A DNA stretch of 64,000 nucleotides from Adiantum capillus-veneris. Taxonomy: Eukaryota > Streptophyta > Polypodiopsida > Polypodiales > Pteridaceae. Shown here piece after piece: positions 33,809 through 45,498 of this stretch (its first letter is position 1; each line of letters opens with the position of its first letter). The position numbers and the translations under genes were made by a program. The stretch is taken from the NCBI GenBank assembly GCA_014529385.2, contig CM043949.1, positions 143,105,858 through 143,169,857 on the forward strand, read 5' to 3'. The notes below the pieces were generated by a model. The model made no database searches, was not told the origin of the DNA, and saw only the letters and a list, made by a program, of their open reading frames with translations.

Positions 33809-34239
33809 GACTGAAAAGAATGGCAAGCATACAAAAGGACTAACAAGTTTTTGTCAAGATCATAGCACCATTGACCATCTTGTCACACTTCATGTCCTCA
33901 TGGAGGAAATTCACTTGAAAGGCTAGCATTTGCATTGTTTCTTTGTCACTTCAAGAAAGCCTTTGATATGATTCCACGTAACAATTTGTGGAGAAGGATG
34001 GAAGAACTCCAAGTGCCAAGTGAATTTATACTTGCAATTTCTCAAATCTATGAAAGGTGATATGTCAATTGTGCATGGGAAGAGGAATTTGAGAGTTCTT
34101 TGTGAGCATTATTGGGGTTAAACAAGGATGTCCATTGTCACAGACTCTTTTTGGTTTACGCATCAATCAATTGGAGAAAATGATACCTAATTTTATGCAA
34201 CAAGAAGGCATTGAAGAGGTTACAATTTGCAATACAGTG

Positions 34240-34497
34240 TTAGAAAAACAAGAACAAGGGGCACCTCTATGGCAATGTCTCCCAATACGCTCAAGACACA
34301 AATTCAGCACCACAAGTCATATCCAAAGAACTCCCACAATACCACAACTCAAAGGTAAGATATCCCTTGGGAATTTACAAGCACATGCCCACCCAAAAGA
34401 CCACCATAGATACTAAGAAGCACCTGCCCTTGCATGGAATTATAGCACACACCAACCAGTGCACTTGAGGAAAAGAGCTTCCCATGTTAAAGGATGC
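34240..34497. mobile_element. Unclassified short insert in LINE-2
   Basis: Foreign sequence replacing the YADD segment of LINE-2. It shares phrases with the insert at 39066-39253 (CTTGGGAAT.TACAAGCA, CACCCAAA.GACCA, TATAGCACACACC.ACCA.TGCA). No open frame and no inverted ends are seen; the type is unknown. Confidence 0.5.
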
Positions 34498-35494
34498 ACA
34501 ATAGCTTATGATTGTCCTTGAGAAAATTTTCTATATTGGGCTGATTGTGAATGAATCCAAAACAAAGGTTATGCTCGTGAAGACCAACCATAAGAAGAAG
34601 CCATGCATTGTGTACAACAATGAGACACTTTAAGTTGTTGAAAGCTTTAAGTACATTGGCCTTGAGATTTTGGCCAATCACAAGTGGCATGAGTGTGCTA
34701 TACATCATTTAGAATCTTGGAAGAGAGCGTACTATGCATTTGAGAACATGGGTAATGTGGGTGATATTAAATGTTGTGTTCTCAAGAAGTACCTTTTTGA
34801 CACATTGGTGAAACCGGTTCTTCTTTATGGAGTTGAGTGTGGGGCGGAAGCATCTAAAAGTCTACTTGGAAAGAATTTGAGAATGTTCAAAAGTGTTTTC
34901 TTACAAAATTTCTCCAAGTTAAGACACAAACACCATATATGCTTCTACTTCTTGAGTCGGGATCTCTTCCAATTGACGTTATGGGCATGGAAAGTGTTGT
35001 GGAGTACATGAGAAAGATGTGTCAAAACCCCTCACATCGACTTCTTGCAATTGCATGGGGAGCAAGCAAAAAGTTTCAAAAGACACAAAAAGCAAGATCT
35101 TGAACACGAGATGGATGAAAGTCATAAACAAGTGGTTTGGGAGATGGGGGATGCATTACACTTGCTACATGATTCCTCAATAGACTTTCCAAGTGAATGA
35201 ATCTTTTCTACAAGGCCAATGTGTTACGGCTTGGGAGGAACCTAGTTGGTCGAGCTTTATATATTATACCACCCATATTGCCCCCAATGACAAAACCATA
35301 TTCTTCCCCAAAATAAAAAATCGTACTCACCCTTATATACTTGAGCCTATATCTTTGTTGGTGATACACACTATCATAGCCATTTGGCTTAGCTCCCACA
35401 CCCTTCAATGCAAGACAAGGAACCGAGGCAATGGAGAAGATTCAAATAGACTCTACACATGATGCTCACTGCAAGTTTGAGATTCTTAGTACCA

Positions 35495-35678
35495 TGTTAG
35501 GGTTCACGCCAACTGGTTGGGCACCCATCATACTAACCGTACTAACCTCATCTCATTATTTGGCTATATAGAATAATGAGTAGTGAGGAATTCAAATCCT
35601 CACTAAAAGCTCCACCCAAACCCTCGATGTTCTCCTTCCTTGCATAGCATGCTGAGCATGCACGCATTCGTGCACACA
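35495..35678 (+). repeat. Copia-2 5' LTR (right end approximate)
   Basis: Starts TGTTAGGGTT. Shares GGGCACCCATCA, GTAGTGAGGAATTCAA and GAGCATGCA.GCATT with 42325-42520. The right end lies in a strong hairpin (35662-35687). Confidence 0.75.
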
Positions 35679-35687
35679 CGAATGCGT
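35662..35687. other. 11-bp stem hairpin at the LTR/leader border
   Basis: ACGCATTCGTG (35662-35672) pairs perfectly with CACGAATGCGT (35677-35687) around a 4-base loop. It replaces the expected primer-site region. Confidence 0.7.
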
Positions 35688-35695
35688 AGCTTTGG

Positions 35696-36182
35696 ATCTG
35701 GTGTGTGCAATGGATTTCAACATCCTCAGGTGTGCACGATCATCTTGGGTGGAAAGCTAAGCTTTGTAAGGACTAAGGCATGTGTGTAGAAATCCCAATT
35801 TGATCGAATGCTATTGGTGTTGCACAATAGATGGTGAGAAACCTTGGTTGATGGGGGAGTTGAGTGTGAGGCGGGAGCATCTAAAAGTCTACTTCCACAT
35901 TGAAAGAAGGCAAAGGGGGAAGTGTGTGCACAGAGACACACATACACACACAAACTTTGTTTTTTGCGTCGGAAGAGAGCAGAGGAAGAGAGATTTTTCT
36001 TGCTTTTCGCATGGCATCCACAAAGAAGCAAGAGAGAGTGGGATTGCGTGCCTAGTACCAAACACACACGCACGCACGCATGCACACACGGTTTGTTTTT
36101 GGGCCTCAACTCTCAACATCGACGGCATCATCATTTTTGCTTGCCGCATTAGCGGACGAATCTTCACAGCTTCAGAAAATTT

Positions 36183-36274
<92 letters not shown>

Positions 36275-37630
36275 ACACATTGTCTTTCTTGGCGTTCGAC
36301 ATCAGCGAGGTATTTTTCCTTTGGTGATAGAAATCAGCATCAACTTCCAACGTTTTTATCAGCATCGGCTTATTTGGCGTCGACATTGGTACTAGACTCA
36401 ACATCAATACATCGATTTTTTTGGCATCATCAAACAAAGCAAAATTGAAAGGTACTACTTGGCTCCTTAGTACCCTATTTTGCATAGTTTTTGTGATGTA
36501 TGCCTACTCTGATTTGGTTATGTGATGCTCAGCCATTGACGGCTCATAGTTTACCAGTTTCATCAGTTTGTAAAACTCACAGGTCTACATAGCTATAGGC
36601 TTTATAGGTCTTCTTAGCAAGCTTTCCACTATGAGTGTTGTTCTTACACTTGACATGTGCCAGCTACCGTATGTGTGGCATCTGTGGTTTGATTTTTCCT
36701 AGGCTAGTTGGCTACAGTTGATAGGTTTTGTTAGTGATGGATTCAAAGTTCAATGGGAGATTTCTAGCATGTGATTTCTTCTTTCTGGAGCTTTGTGCAT
36801 ATGGATATGGATATGGATATGCATGATTAGCACCTTGTGTGTGCTTGAGCTCTATTAGAGTAGTTTTTACTCCCCAGAGGGAGCTCACTTTGGTCCAAAT
36901 TGGAACCTATTAAGCGCATGTCCCACAGTTTTGTAGTGACAATTTTACATTATGGATGTAAGCTGTGTTGTTGGTAATGTCATTGTACCTCATTGTGGAG
37001 CCAATTTTGGCTTGTTTAGACCATCCTAGCCGTTTTTGAGACTTGGTTCAAAAGAGCTCTTTCTGAGACTGTGACCAGTCGTGTCTGCATAGCCTTTTGT
37101 GAGTGTCGTTTTGGCATGAGGGTTTTTGAAGCCGAGCATTAGGGGCCGGGTTACCCAGTGTGAGGTGGATTAGGTTGTTCGAGATCCCCATTTGTGTCCT
37201 TGCCATAGGACATGTATAGATGGTTATAAGTACTTTGATGCCAAGTTGGAAGTCTTTCGACAGTTTCTTTGAGCACCGTATGCCAGTTTATGCTTTTTTA
37301 GTGGTCTTTGTTGGTTTATGCATTGTTTTTTGCTTATTTTTTCTTGATATGTTGATCTCCGTATAGAGGAGAGGGTGTATCAGATTTTTTTATCTCTATA
37401 CAAAGGAGACTATGTCAATTTTTTTTCACTAGTCCTCTAGTTTGCCTACAACACTCTTGTGCATTGACATTGTAGGGATTTTGTTGAGTTTCTAGTTAAG
37501 ATTTTGATCTTTGAATAGAGGATAATGTGCTAGAATTTTCACACAAAAATTGCCATAAATTCTTAGCATTTCTCTCTGTAGTTAGCTCTTGTCAGCTGAA
37601 TCCTCTTTAAGAAAGAAGATTACTACATTA
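35696..37630 (+). other. Copia-2 leader
   Basis: Non-coding. It includes a GA tract (36186-36274), CA-rich repeats (35937-35960, 36060-36090) and a 43-base echo of LINE sequence (GCGGGAGCATCTAAAAGTCTACTT near 35871 matches 34845). The part after 36950 resembles the Copia-3 leader, for example GCCATAGGACATGTATAGA in both. Confidence 0.6.
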
Positions 37631-38490
37631 AGAAATTTGATGCCACAAATTTCACAATATAGAAGTAGAGTATGCTTGATGTGCTAGTCAATAAAGGGCT
37701 TGCAATGCCATTAAAAGAGCACAGAGAGGGTTTTTACACTGATGATTAGTGGAAAGAGCTTGATGCTCCTACCATGGAAATGATTAGGTTGCATCTTGGT
37801 GAGTTTATATTCTTCATAGTTATGGACAAGACCAATGCTAAAGGACTATGGGAGTCTTTATATGCTCAACATGGGATGTTAAGAGTACATTGAACAAACT
37901 GTTTTTGAGATGAAGAAGCTTATGTGTCTTAATATGAAAGAAGGTAGCAGTGTCAGTTCACACATAAACAAGTTTAACAGTGTGTTTATGTGGTTGATAT
38001 CAAAGGGGCTTAATTTCAATGATGAATTGAAATCCATTTTCTTGCTATGTTCTTTGCCTGCATCTTGGGACACATTTAACAGTGAACACTACCATTAGTA
38101 ACTTCATCTCAAAGAGCAAGCTTGTTCAGTAACGTTACTAGTACTTTGCTTACGAAAGAGATTCAATGTCAGTCTCTTGACACGAGTGGGCATGGTGAGG
38201 CATATATGCCAAGTGGAAGTAGCCAGAGGAACAATCAAAGGTAGAAAAGTCATAGTCACAGCCACATCCGCAGTCACAATCCTTCTAAATATTGCAAGAA
38301 TGCATGTAGCTAGAGTCGTGGTTGTGAGAGTTGTGGTTGTGATACGAGGAACATTGAATGCTACCATTGTCACAAGAAAGGACACATGGAAAAAGATTAC
38401 CATTTGTTACAAAGAGAGAAGGGTTAAACCATTGTCGTAAGTTTTGCACCTCCTAGGTGCAGTGTGAAGATAGAGGATCTCAATGTCATT
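37631..38490 (+). pseudogene. Copia-2 gag (degenerate)
   Basis: Copia-type gag fragments: KKFDATNFTI-like start near 37640, then KKLMCLNMKEGSSVSSHINKF and SIFLLCSLPASWDTF (37910-38098), which match Copia-3 NLRMKESSSVASHSHINDF and AIFLLCSLPPSWDIF. The zinc knuckle reads CYHCHKKGHMEKDY, its last Cys replaced by Tyr. Multiple stops. Confidence 0.75.
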
Positions 38491-39065
38491 GAGTCTCCAC
38501 ATGTTGATGTTGTTCTTGACTCTGCCGTCGTCATTGGATGTACTAGTCTTCACTAATAATTTGAGTCAAGAGGCATTGTTATCTCTTGACGAACGCTATG
38601 CGTAGAAGTAGATTATTGACTTAAAAACTAGCTTTCACATTACTCCTCACAACAAGGAGTGGTTCTCTAGTTATGCTTCTACATATGGTTCAGTTAAGTT
38701 CCTTATATGCCTTTTCTATAAAAGAGAATTATATCTATGTACCCAAGTTGCCTTATACTGAGTTGTGGCATAGCAAGCTTGGTTGTATGAGTTAGAAGGG
38801 AATGAAGCAGTTACAACGTTTCGGTTATATCTCTGTGTGTTACATTATTTTGCTTTTAGTTTATATGATCATTGTATATACAAAAAATAGGCTAGGCTTA
38901 CCACTTCACCATTGGATAGGAACTTAGGAAATCCTCCAGATTTAGTACATAGCAATCTCTGCGTGCCTATGCCGCATAAGTATCTATGGGAGCATTATAT
39001 TTCTTGACTTTCATAGATGACTCTACTCAAAAGGTGTGGGTCTACCTCTTGAAGAAGAAAGACAA

Positions 39066-39253
39066 CCCAAGAGCATTAAAACGTTAACCTCAGTACCAAA
39101 AAGTATACCAAAATCACTTTTAGTAAACCCCAACCAAAAGGCCTATGCTTCCTTGGGAATCTACAAGCATGCACACACCCAAAGGACCATAGTACATAGG
39201 AGCAAAACCCTCTCAAAGCACAGATTTATAGCACACACCGACCAATGCATATG
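39066..39253. mobile_element. Unclassified 188-bp insert in Copia-2 integrase
   Basis: Interrupts the integrase between WVYLLKKKDN and EDKGSVF. It is flanked by a 7-bp direct repeat AAGACAA (39059-39065 and 39254-39260), a likely target duplication. Shares several phrases with the insert at 34240-34497. No inverted termini. Confidence 0.55.
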
Positions 39254-40259
39254 AAGACAAGGGTAGTGTCTTCTAGAAGTTTCTAGATATGGCAAAAGAC
39301 CAGTCAAGCAAGAAGTTGAAAGCTTTGCGCAATGACAACAAGGGAGAGTACATCTCCATTGAGTTTAAGGAATTTTGTAGCAAACACACCATTTAGGAGG
39401 TTGTTTACTATGTGGTACACACCTGCTTAGAATGGAGTTGTTGAGCATAAGAATAGAACTATTTCACTTCCATGCTATCTATGGAAAATTTACCTCAAGA
39501 GTTTTGGGGAGATGCTATTATGACATTGGTGCATATAATCAATAGGTCACCTAGTACACCGTTGAACTACAAGATTCTGCAGGAGATGTGGACAGGCAAG
39601 AAGCCTAATTATGAAAAATTACGTGTGTTTGGGTGTGAGGCATTCTTATTTGTGCCCAAAGAGCTTAGAAAGAAGCTGGACCCCAAGTCATACGAATGTA
39701 TCTTTATCCACTATTGTGCAGATGGAGAGATGGGTTATCATCTCTAGCACCTGAAATCTTGCAGAGTTATGCACAGCTCACAAGTGATCTTCAATGAATC
39801 AAAGATGCACAAACAGGCTGTAAAAGAGGTTGAGAATTGCAGAGTGAGATTTCAGTACATAGCCTCAAGTCAAGTTATGCAAATAACTCAGTCTACTAAC
39901 GATCTGCCTACCACTAATAGTGCTCCAGAGAGAGCTATTGATCCTCCTGTGAGGGCAGAGTCCGGCAGTCAGGCAATGCAAAGATCTAGACACGTATCTC
40001 ATGTCCTTGAGCAATTTCAGCCACGATTAGACGATCTATTGGTCACTGATTGTGGAGAGCCTACTACTACCAAGCAGCTATTCAGATGGAAGATAGCATA
40101 AAGTGGAAGCAAGCAATGCAATTTGAGTATAACTTGATTATGGAAAATGAGACTTGGGAACTGAAAAATTTGCTAGAGGGTACACAACAAAGGATCTTGA
40201 GCCTAAGTACAAGGCTATATTGGCTTCTAAGGGTTTTAAGAAAAAGAAAGGCATGGAAA

Positions 40260-41110
40260 GAATCTAATGGTAGTACACTTTTTGAATTGTTGTACTGAGG
40301 ACACCTTTTCTTTTACCACACTTATTTTATAGAGAGAGGACGCCAAATTTTTTAATTTTTTTAGAAGTCCCTCCAAATGACCTCCGAAATTTCCTAACGA
40401 GAGGCCCCAAGGGCCCCGCCCATGGCTTGCCCGCAACCCCCCCTCTATTTCTTGCTTATGGGAGAGGCTCACCCTCTCGCCCCTCAAATGGGGGGAAATG
40501 TGGCGATCGGTGCCTCTTTGGGATGAGATCCTCCTACTTCAATCGGCAAGGGTGTGGTAAGTGGGAGTCGTCACCCCTTGGTGATAGCAGTCAATGCAAG
40601 GGATGTAGTCATCATGATGGCACATGGCTCACCATAATAGCCTTTGGATGCTTGTCTCCCTTGGTTGGGATCTTTCATGCTGCGGATGTAACCTTTGCTC
40701 TACCTTGGTGCTCGCATCTTTTGTGCTTTTGCGGTATGCTTCCCTTTAGCCTTTCACTTTCTATATCAATGACTGTATTGGGCATTCCCGACTCAGTGTG
40801 AGAGGGTTGATTATGGTGGCACCCAATGTGATTGGCCTGCCATGTTAAGCTCTCTTGTGATGGGTTTTTTGGCTTCCCTATAAAAAGCCCAGTTATGGAT
40901 TGTTAGTTGTGTGGTTGGTAATGGGTTAAGCTCTTTTTGTATTGGGTTTTTTGGCTTCCCTATAAAAGGCCCGGTTATGGACTATTAGTTGTGTGGTTGG
41001 TAATGAGTTAAGCTCATTTTGTATTGGGTTTTTTGGCTTCCCTGTAAAAATTCCGGTTATGGACTCTTTGTTTGTGGTGGTGATGCCTTGGCTCCCTCTC
41101 AGCAGAGCTA
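40260..41110. mobile_element. About 850-bp unclassified insert in Copia-2 RT
   Basis: Separates the RT phrases KGMERI and FSPVVKM, which are adjacent in Copia-3 (DFQEIFSPV). It is more GC-rich than its host in its first half and ends with a three-copy tandem repeat. No transposase or convincing terminal repeats seen; the exact ends are uncertain. Confidence 0.5.
40844..41083. repeat. Three tandem 82-bp repeats, each with a TATA-like box
   Basis: Units start GTTAAGCTC at 40844, 40925 and 41007. Each contains GGGTTTTTTGGCTTCCCT followed by ATAAAA or GTAAAA and then GGTTATGGA. The first two carry CCTATAAAA. Confidence 0.88.
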
Positions 41111-42324
41111 CTTCTCTCCAGTGGTCAAGATGACTACGTTGTGTCTTGTGCTAGGATTACTAGCCACTGAGAACATGTAACTTGTCCAAATGGATGTGAA
41201 GATAGCATTTCTTCATGGGGATCTTAATGACATGTCTACATGAAACAACAAGAGGGTTTTGAAGTCAAAACTAAGAAGCCTATGAGGGCAAAGCTGGTGT
41301 GTAGATTTTGTAAGGCACTATGTATGCTCATTGTTGAGAAGTCCAAAGACAAGATGTCCATCTTAAAGAAATCACTTAGCACACAAATTTCTATGAAAGA
41401 TTTGGGAGATGCAAGTCACTTTCCTAGTATGCATATCAAGAGGGATAGAAAACATGGAATCATGGAGTTATCTCAAGAAACATATAGTCACAATGTCTTG
41501 CAACATTTTAATATGCAGGAGGGGAAGGCTCAATTGAGTACCCCAATGCAAGCATATGCAAAACCTATGATGCTCCCAAGTATGATGCTAAGAAAATGGA
41601 AATGCCCAAGATGCCATATTCTTTAGCAATTGGTAGTCCAGTAGCCACCAGATCGGACATTGCCTTTGCAATGGGAGTGGTTAGTAGATTCATGGAAAAT
41701 CTTGGCAAAAAGAATTGAAAATCAATGAAGCACATCTTGAGATATCTAAAAGGTATGACGGACAAGTGCTTGTTCTTTGGAAATAGTGATGCATCCATTG
41801 TGGGTTACATGGATGTGGATTATGCGGGTTGTATGGATAGTTGAAGATCCACATCTCGTTATGTTTTCCAATTTGTTGGAGCAGTCATGTCACAGAGCTC
41901 ATGTATCCAAGACTATACGTTATCTTCCACCACAAAGGCAGAGTATGTGGCAGTTTCTCATGCTAGCAAGGTAGTTGTGTGGTTAGCTTGCCTAATGGGA
42001 GAGCTTAGAATTACTCGGACTCTAGTGTTGCATTTTGATAGTCATAGTTTGATTGCATTAGCAAAGAGCCCCATGTTTCACTCCAAGTTGAAACACACAG
42101 AAGTTTGCTATCATGTGATACGCGACATATTGGCTATCAATTGCATTGAGCTAATCAAGGTTCATACGGATGACAACATGCTCTCACAAAGATCTTACTC
42201 TCAAAGAGGTTTGCACATTACATGCAAATGATGGGTGTAGGGTGAAGCCACAATATTGCTTCACGATTGTGCAGATGTACATATAGAGGCCATTTGGGGC
42301 CATGTTGACCTTCAAATGGGAGAT

Positions 42325-42520
42325 TTTTAGGGTTTGGCCAACCAATTGAGCACCCATCACACTGAACGTACTAACCGTATCTCATTCTTTGGTTATATAA
42401 AATAACAAGGGGTAGTGAGGAATTCAATTTCTCAGTGAGATCTCCATCCAAACTCTTTGTGTGAGTCCTTCCTTGGACAGTACATGGAGCATGCATGCAT
42501 TTTCACATGCACTCTTCACA
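42325..42520 (+). repeat. Copia-2 3' LTR
   Basis: 196 bp. The initial TG has become TT; ends CTTCACA. Preceded by ATGGGAGA, a plausible polypurine tract. Confidence 0.75.
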
Positions 42521-42525
42521 TACCA

Positions 42526-43166
<641 letters not shown>

Positions 43167-43738
43167 TGTTAACCCTCATGCACATTCCTATCACCTAAGA
43201 CGGACATCGTATTATTTATTTGGTAGAGTCAGGTACAGGGCTTGTCGGTCCAATAGGAAAAGGGTAAGAGTGATCGCCGATGAGAGGCACACTCTAATTG
43301 GAACATTCAAGGGTTAGTTGGCTAAGCATGGGTGCCCAAGTGTGAATGGGGCGAGCTCATATAAAAGTCAACTAAACGTAAAATTCACTCATTCTCTCAT
43401 TTGTGCAATTGAAAAGTGCTCTTGCTCCATCTCCATCTTCTTCTTCTTCATCTCCTTGTGAGTGTGTGTGTATGCATGAGAGAGACAGAGAGAGTGTGTG
43501 CGATCGAACATTGTGATGACGGCACGGCGACGACAAAGCAATTGAGCACAGCGCAGCGGCGGCTCCTTCTTCTTCGCGGCGAGGAATCCTCCACGACAGC
43601 AAACGTAGAGCGGTGAGTGACACACCATCGCCATCTTTGAACTTACTAGTTCAGGCTAGTTGCGTGCTTGGAGCCATTTGTGGCTCGCACAAAGTGTATC
43701 GGCAAGTTCCTTGCATTGATACGTGCGATAGACGCGCG
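43167..43738 (+). repeat. Gypsy-2 5' LTR
   Basis: Starts TGTTAACCCTCA, ends GACGCGCG (the 3' LTR has GACATGCA). TATA box TATAAAAG at 43360-43367. Closely matches 56692-57261. Confidence 0.9.
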
Positions 43739-43744
43739 TATTTT

Positions 43745-43762
43745 TGGGGCCGCTGTCGGGGA
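43745..43762 (+). promoter_or_regulatory. Gypsy-2 primer site (tRNA-Asp-like)
   Basis: TGGGGCCGCTGTCGGGGA matches the plant tRNA-Asp-type site TGGCGCCGTTGCCGGGGA at 15 of 18 positions. Confidence 0.75.
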
Positions 43763-44063
43763 ATGCCATACATTAAGCTTGAATGGCACTCTGTGCTTCT
43801 TTGTGGTGCATTTTGAATTGTAGAAAAGGTAGGGAAGGAAGGTGTGTGTGTTGAGAAGAAGGATTTTGTTTTGCTACTGTGTGTTTCTTTGTTAATGAAG
43901 TTTTGAAAGGTACTGTGTTTTCTCTGTGATAAGGTATTAGTATTAAGGTTGTTAGTTTTTTGTAATGTAAAGTACAGTAAGTAGGAAGTAGATATGTTAG
44001 AGCTAATGAAGTGTGTTAGTGTGTAACAGTAGGTGTATTAGTTGTAAGTAGGTAGGTAGAGTG

Positions 44064-44324
44064 TGTTAGGTTTAATGGCCATGTGGCCGACCGCCCATCA
44101 CTAACTGCTACTAACCCTAAGTATGCAGCTATACACTTGTGTGAGCCACTAACACTAAGTACAATGTGTATTGTGTCTTACTCCATAAGATAAGAGAAGA
44201 AAGAAAGGGGGCATACAGTACGTAGGCTCTCCCCCTTCAACCTGTGTGTGTGGCTATGGTGGTGTGTGTGTGAGTGTGTGCATGCGTATTCTTCTTCCGT
44301 TGTGCTCCCAGCTCCTCCCCTTCA
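44064..44324 (+). repeat. Copia-3 5' LTR
   Basis: 261 bp, TGTTAGGTTTAATGG to CTCCCCTTCA, with GT-rich microsatellite sequence near its end. Confidence 0.92.
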
Positions 44325-44326
44325 TC

Positions 44327-44338
44327 TGGTATCAGAGC
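44327..44338 (+). promoter_or_regulatory. Copia-3 primer binding site
   Basis: TGGTATCAGAGC, exact initiator tRNA-Met type, two bases after the LTR. Confidence 0.95.
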
Positions 44339-45498
44339 GGTTTCATTCCCAAAATTATTTTCGCACACGCGCACTTTCAAGAGTGCAAACAGGATTCCAA
44401 TTTTGCCATTGGCAAGTTCAGCTTCCCGAGAGTGTTTCCACCAGGTGTCCTAGGGTTTTACCCCCCTTTCGGAGCCATTCGAGCCATCAGAAACCCCATT
44501 CGAGCTACGGTTCAGGAGCTGAAATTTTTATCCCTCTTGTGGTAGTTTGTGTTGCAATGCTTCCATAGCCAGTTACTTACAGGTACCATTGTTGCAGTCT
44601 CTTCCATCTACGAGAGCCCATGGCTCATTCGGGAGTGTGTAGCCTGTTTCGGAGTGGCCTCATACACACACATAGAGTGGGAGCTTGACAGCATTGTCTT
44701 CTTCAACTACAGGTACAGATACAGGTACAGGTACAGGTACAGATACATAGAGCGGCTTGGTTAGCTTTCTTTGTGCTTCTTGACCTCGCATTCGGCTTCG
44801 GGCTTACGACATTGGCATCGACTCACAGGCTACAGGTTTCAGTGCTTGCGATATTATGGTTCCAGTGGGAGCAGTTGTTTATGCATACATGCATATGTTG
44901 ACACTTTTGACAGTGTTTGAGCTCTTTTGAGAGTGGATTGACTCCTCGCAGGGATGTTTAGTTGCAGGCACATGCTTTTGATGCATGTTTGAGCGTCTTG
45001 ACAGACTTGTACGTCTTTGTGGATACTGCCATTGTACGCTTTTGTGGAGCCATCTTTTGGCTTGTACGGCAGTCCCGGCCATTTCTGAAACTTGGTCTGG
45101 AAGATAGCCATTTCTGAGACTTGGCTATACGTTTTTGTTGCATAACCTACGTTGTTGACGGTCAATTTTGTGAGGTTTTCATTGAGCTGGGGTATTCTCA
45201 AATGTGGAGATACCTTCGGTGATACAGGTAGCTGGAGCATTACTTACGAGGCCTCGCCATAGGACATGTATAGAGTGGTATAGGTGCTTTTGACACCGAG
45301 TTGGCGGTCTATGGTCAGTTTGACTGTTTGTGCACCTTAGTTGGTCTCTATACAGTGTGCTTTTGAGAGGCATTGCTCTCTTCTATGCTTTGTGAGTGAC
45401 ATACTTGGCCATTTTGTCTCTATTTTGGTTGACATAGTCCCAAACACAAAGGAGACTCTGCCAAAAATTTTCCAGAATCTTTTGGTTGTTTTGTCACC
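44339..45498 (+). other. Copia-3 leader
   Basis: Non-coding 1.16 kb, similar in its second half to the Copia-2 leader. Contains a hexamer repeat of ACAGGT/ACAGAT (44708-44746, six to seven units). Confidence 0.65.

Larger units (their letters stand above)
33336..35489 (+). pseudogene. LINE-2 ORF2 (endonuclease deleted, RT broken)
   Basis: The GGGACACAATGA start of ORF2 jumps straight to sequence matching LINE-1 29680, so about 940 bases encoding the endonuclease are missing. RT blocks follow (FKKAFDMIPRNNLW, IGVKQGCPLSQTLFGLRI), but the segment holding the YADD motif is replaced by an unrelated 260-bp insert (34240-34497). Later parts (NESKTKVMLVKTNHK, KKYLFDTLVKPVLLYGVE) are clear. Non-functional. 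Confidence 0.82.
38491..42230 (+). pseudogene. Copia-2 protease, integrase, RT and RNase H (degenerate)
   Basis: Recognisable pieces in order: ELWHSKLG (38770), FLTFIDDSTQKVWVYLLKK (39003-39060), NDNKGEYIS (39330), MLSMENLPQEFWGDAIMT and LRVFGCEAFLFVPKELRKKLDPKSY (39472-39747), RT start KYKAILASKGFKK (40210), then after an insert FSPVVKMTTL (41114) and QMDVKIAFLHGDL. The palm is deleted: CKALC joins MLIVEKSKDK near 41320, removing the YVDD core. RNase H reads MDVDYAGC, TTKAEYVAVS and DSHSLIALAK. Non-functional. Confidence 0.82.
35495..42520 (+). mobile_element. Copia-2: decayed Ty1/copia element
   Basis: 7.0-kb element with short diverged LTRs (35495-35678 and 42325-42520), target duplication TACCA (35490-35494 and 42521-42525), a long leader and a heavily broken gag-pol. 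Leader and proteins resemble Copia-3, so they are related families. It carries two foreign inserts (39066-39253 and about 40260-41110). It sits in LINE-2. Confidence 0.85.

Noticed and set aside
40844-41083. Tandem repeats here and at 21791-21862 considered as CRISPR-like arrays
   Set aside because: Units are contiguous and diverged, without unique spacers, in eukaryotic transposon sequence.
40270-41106. Insert in Copia-2 as a solo LTR (TGTACTGAGG...CTCAGCA)
   Set aside because: TG/CA-like ends exist but flanks show no matching target duplication and the RT breakpoints do not coincide with them.
44708-44746. ACAGGT hexamer repeat as a splice or protein-binding array
   Set aside because: Short and confined to the Copia-3 leader; best explained as a microsatellite.
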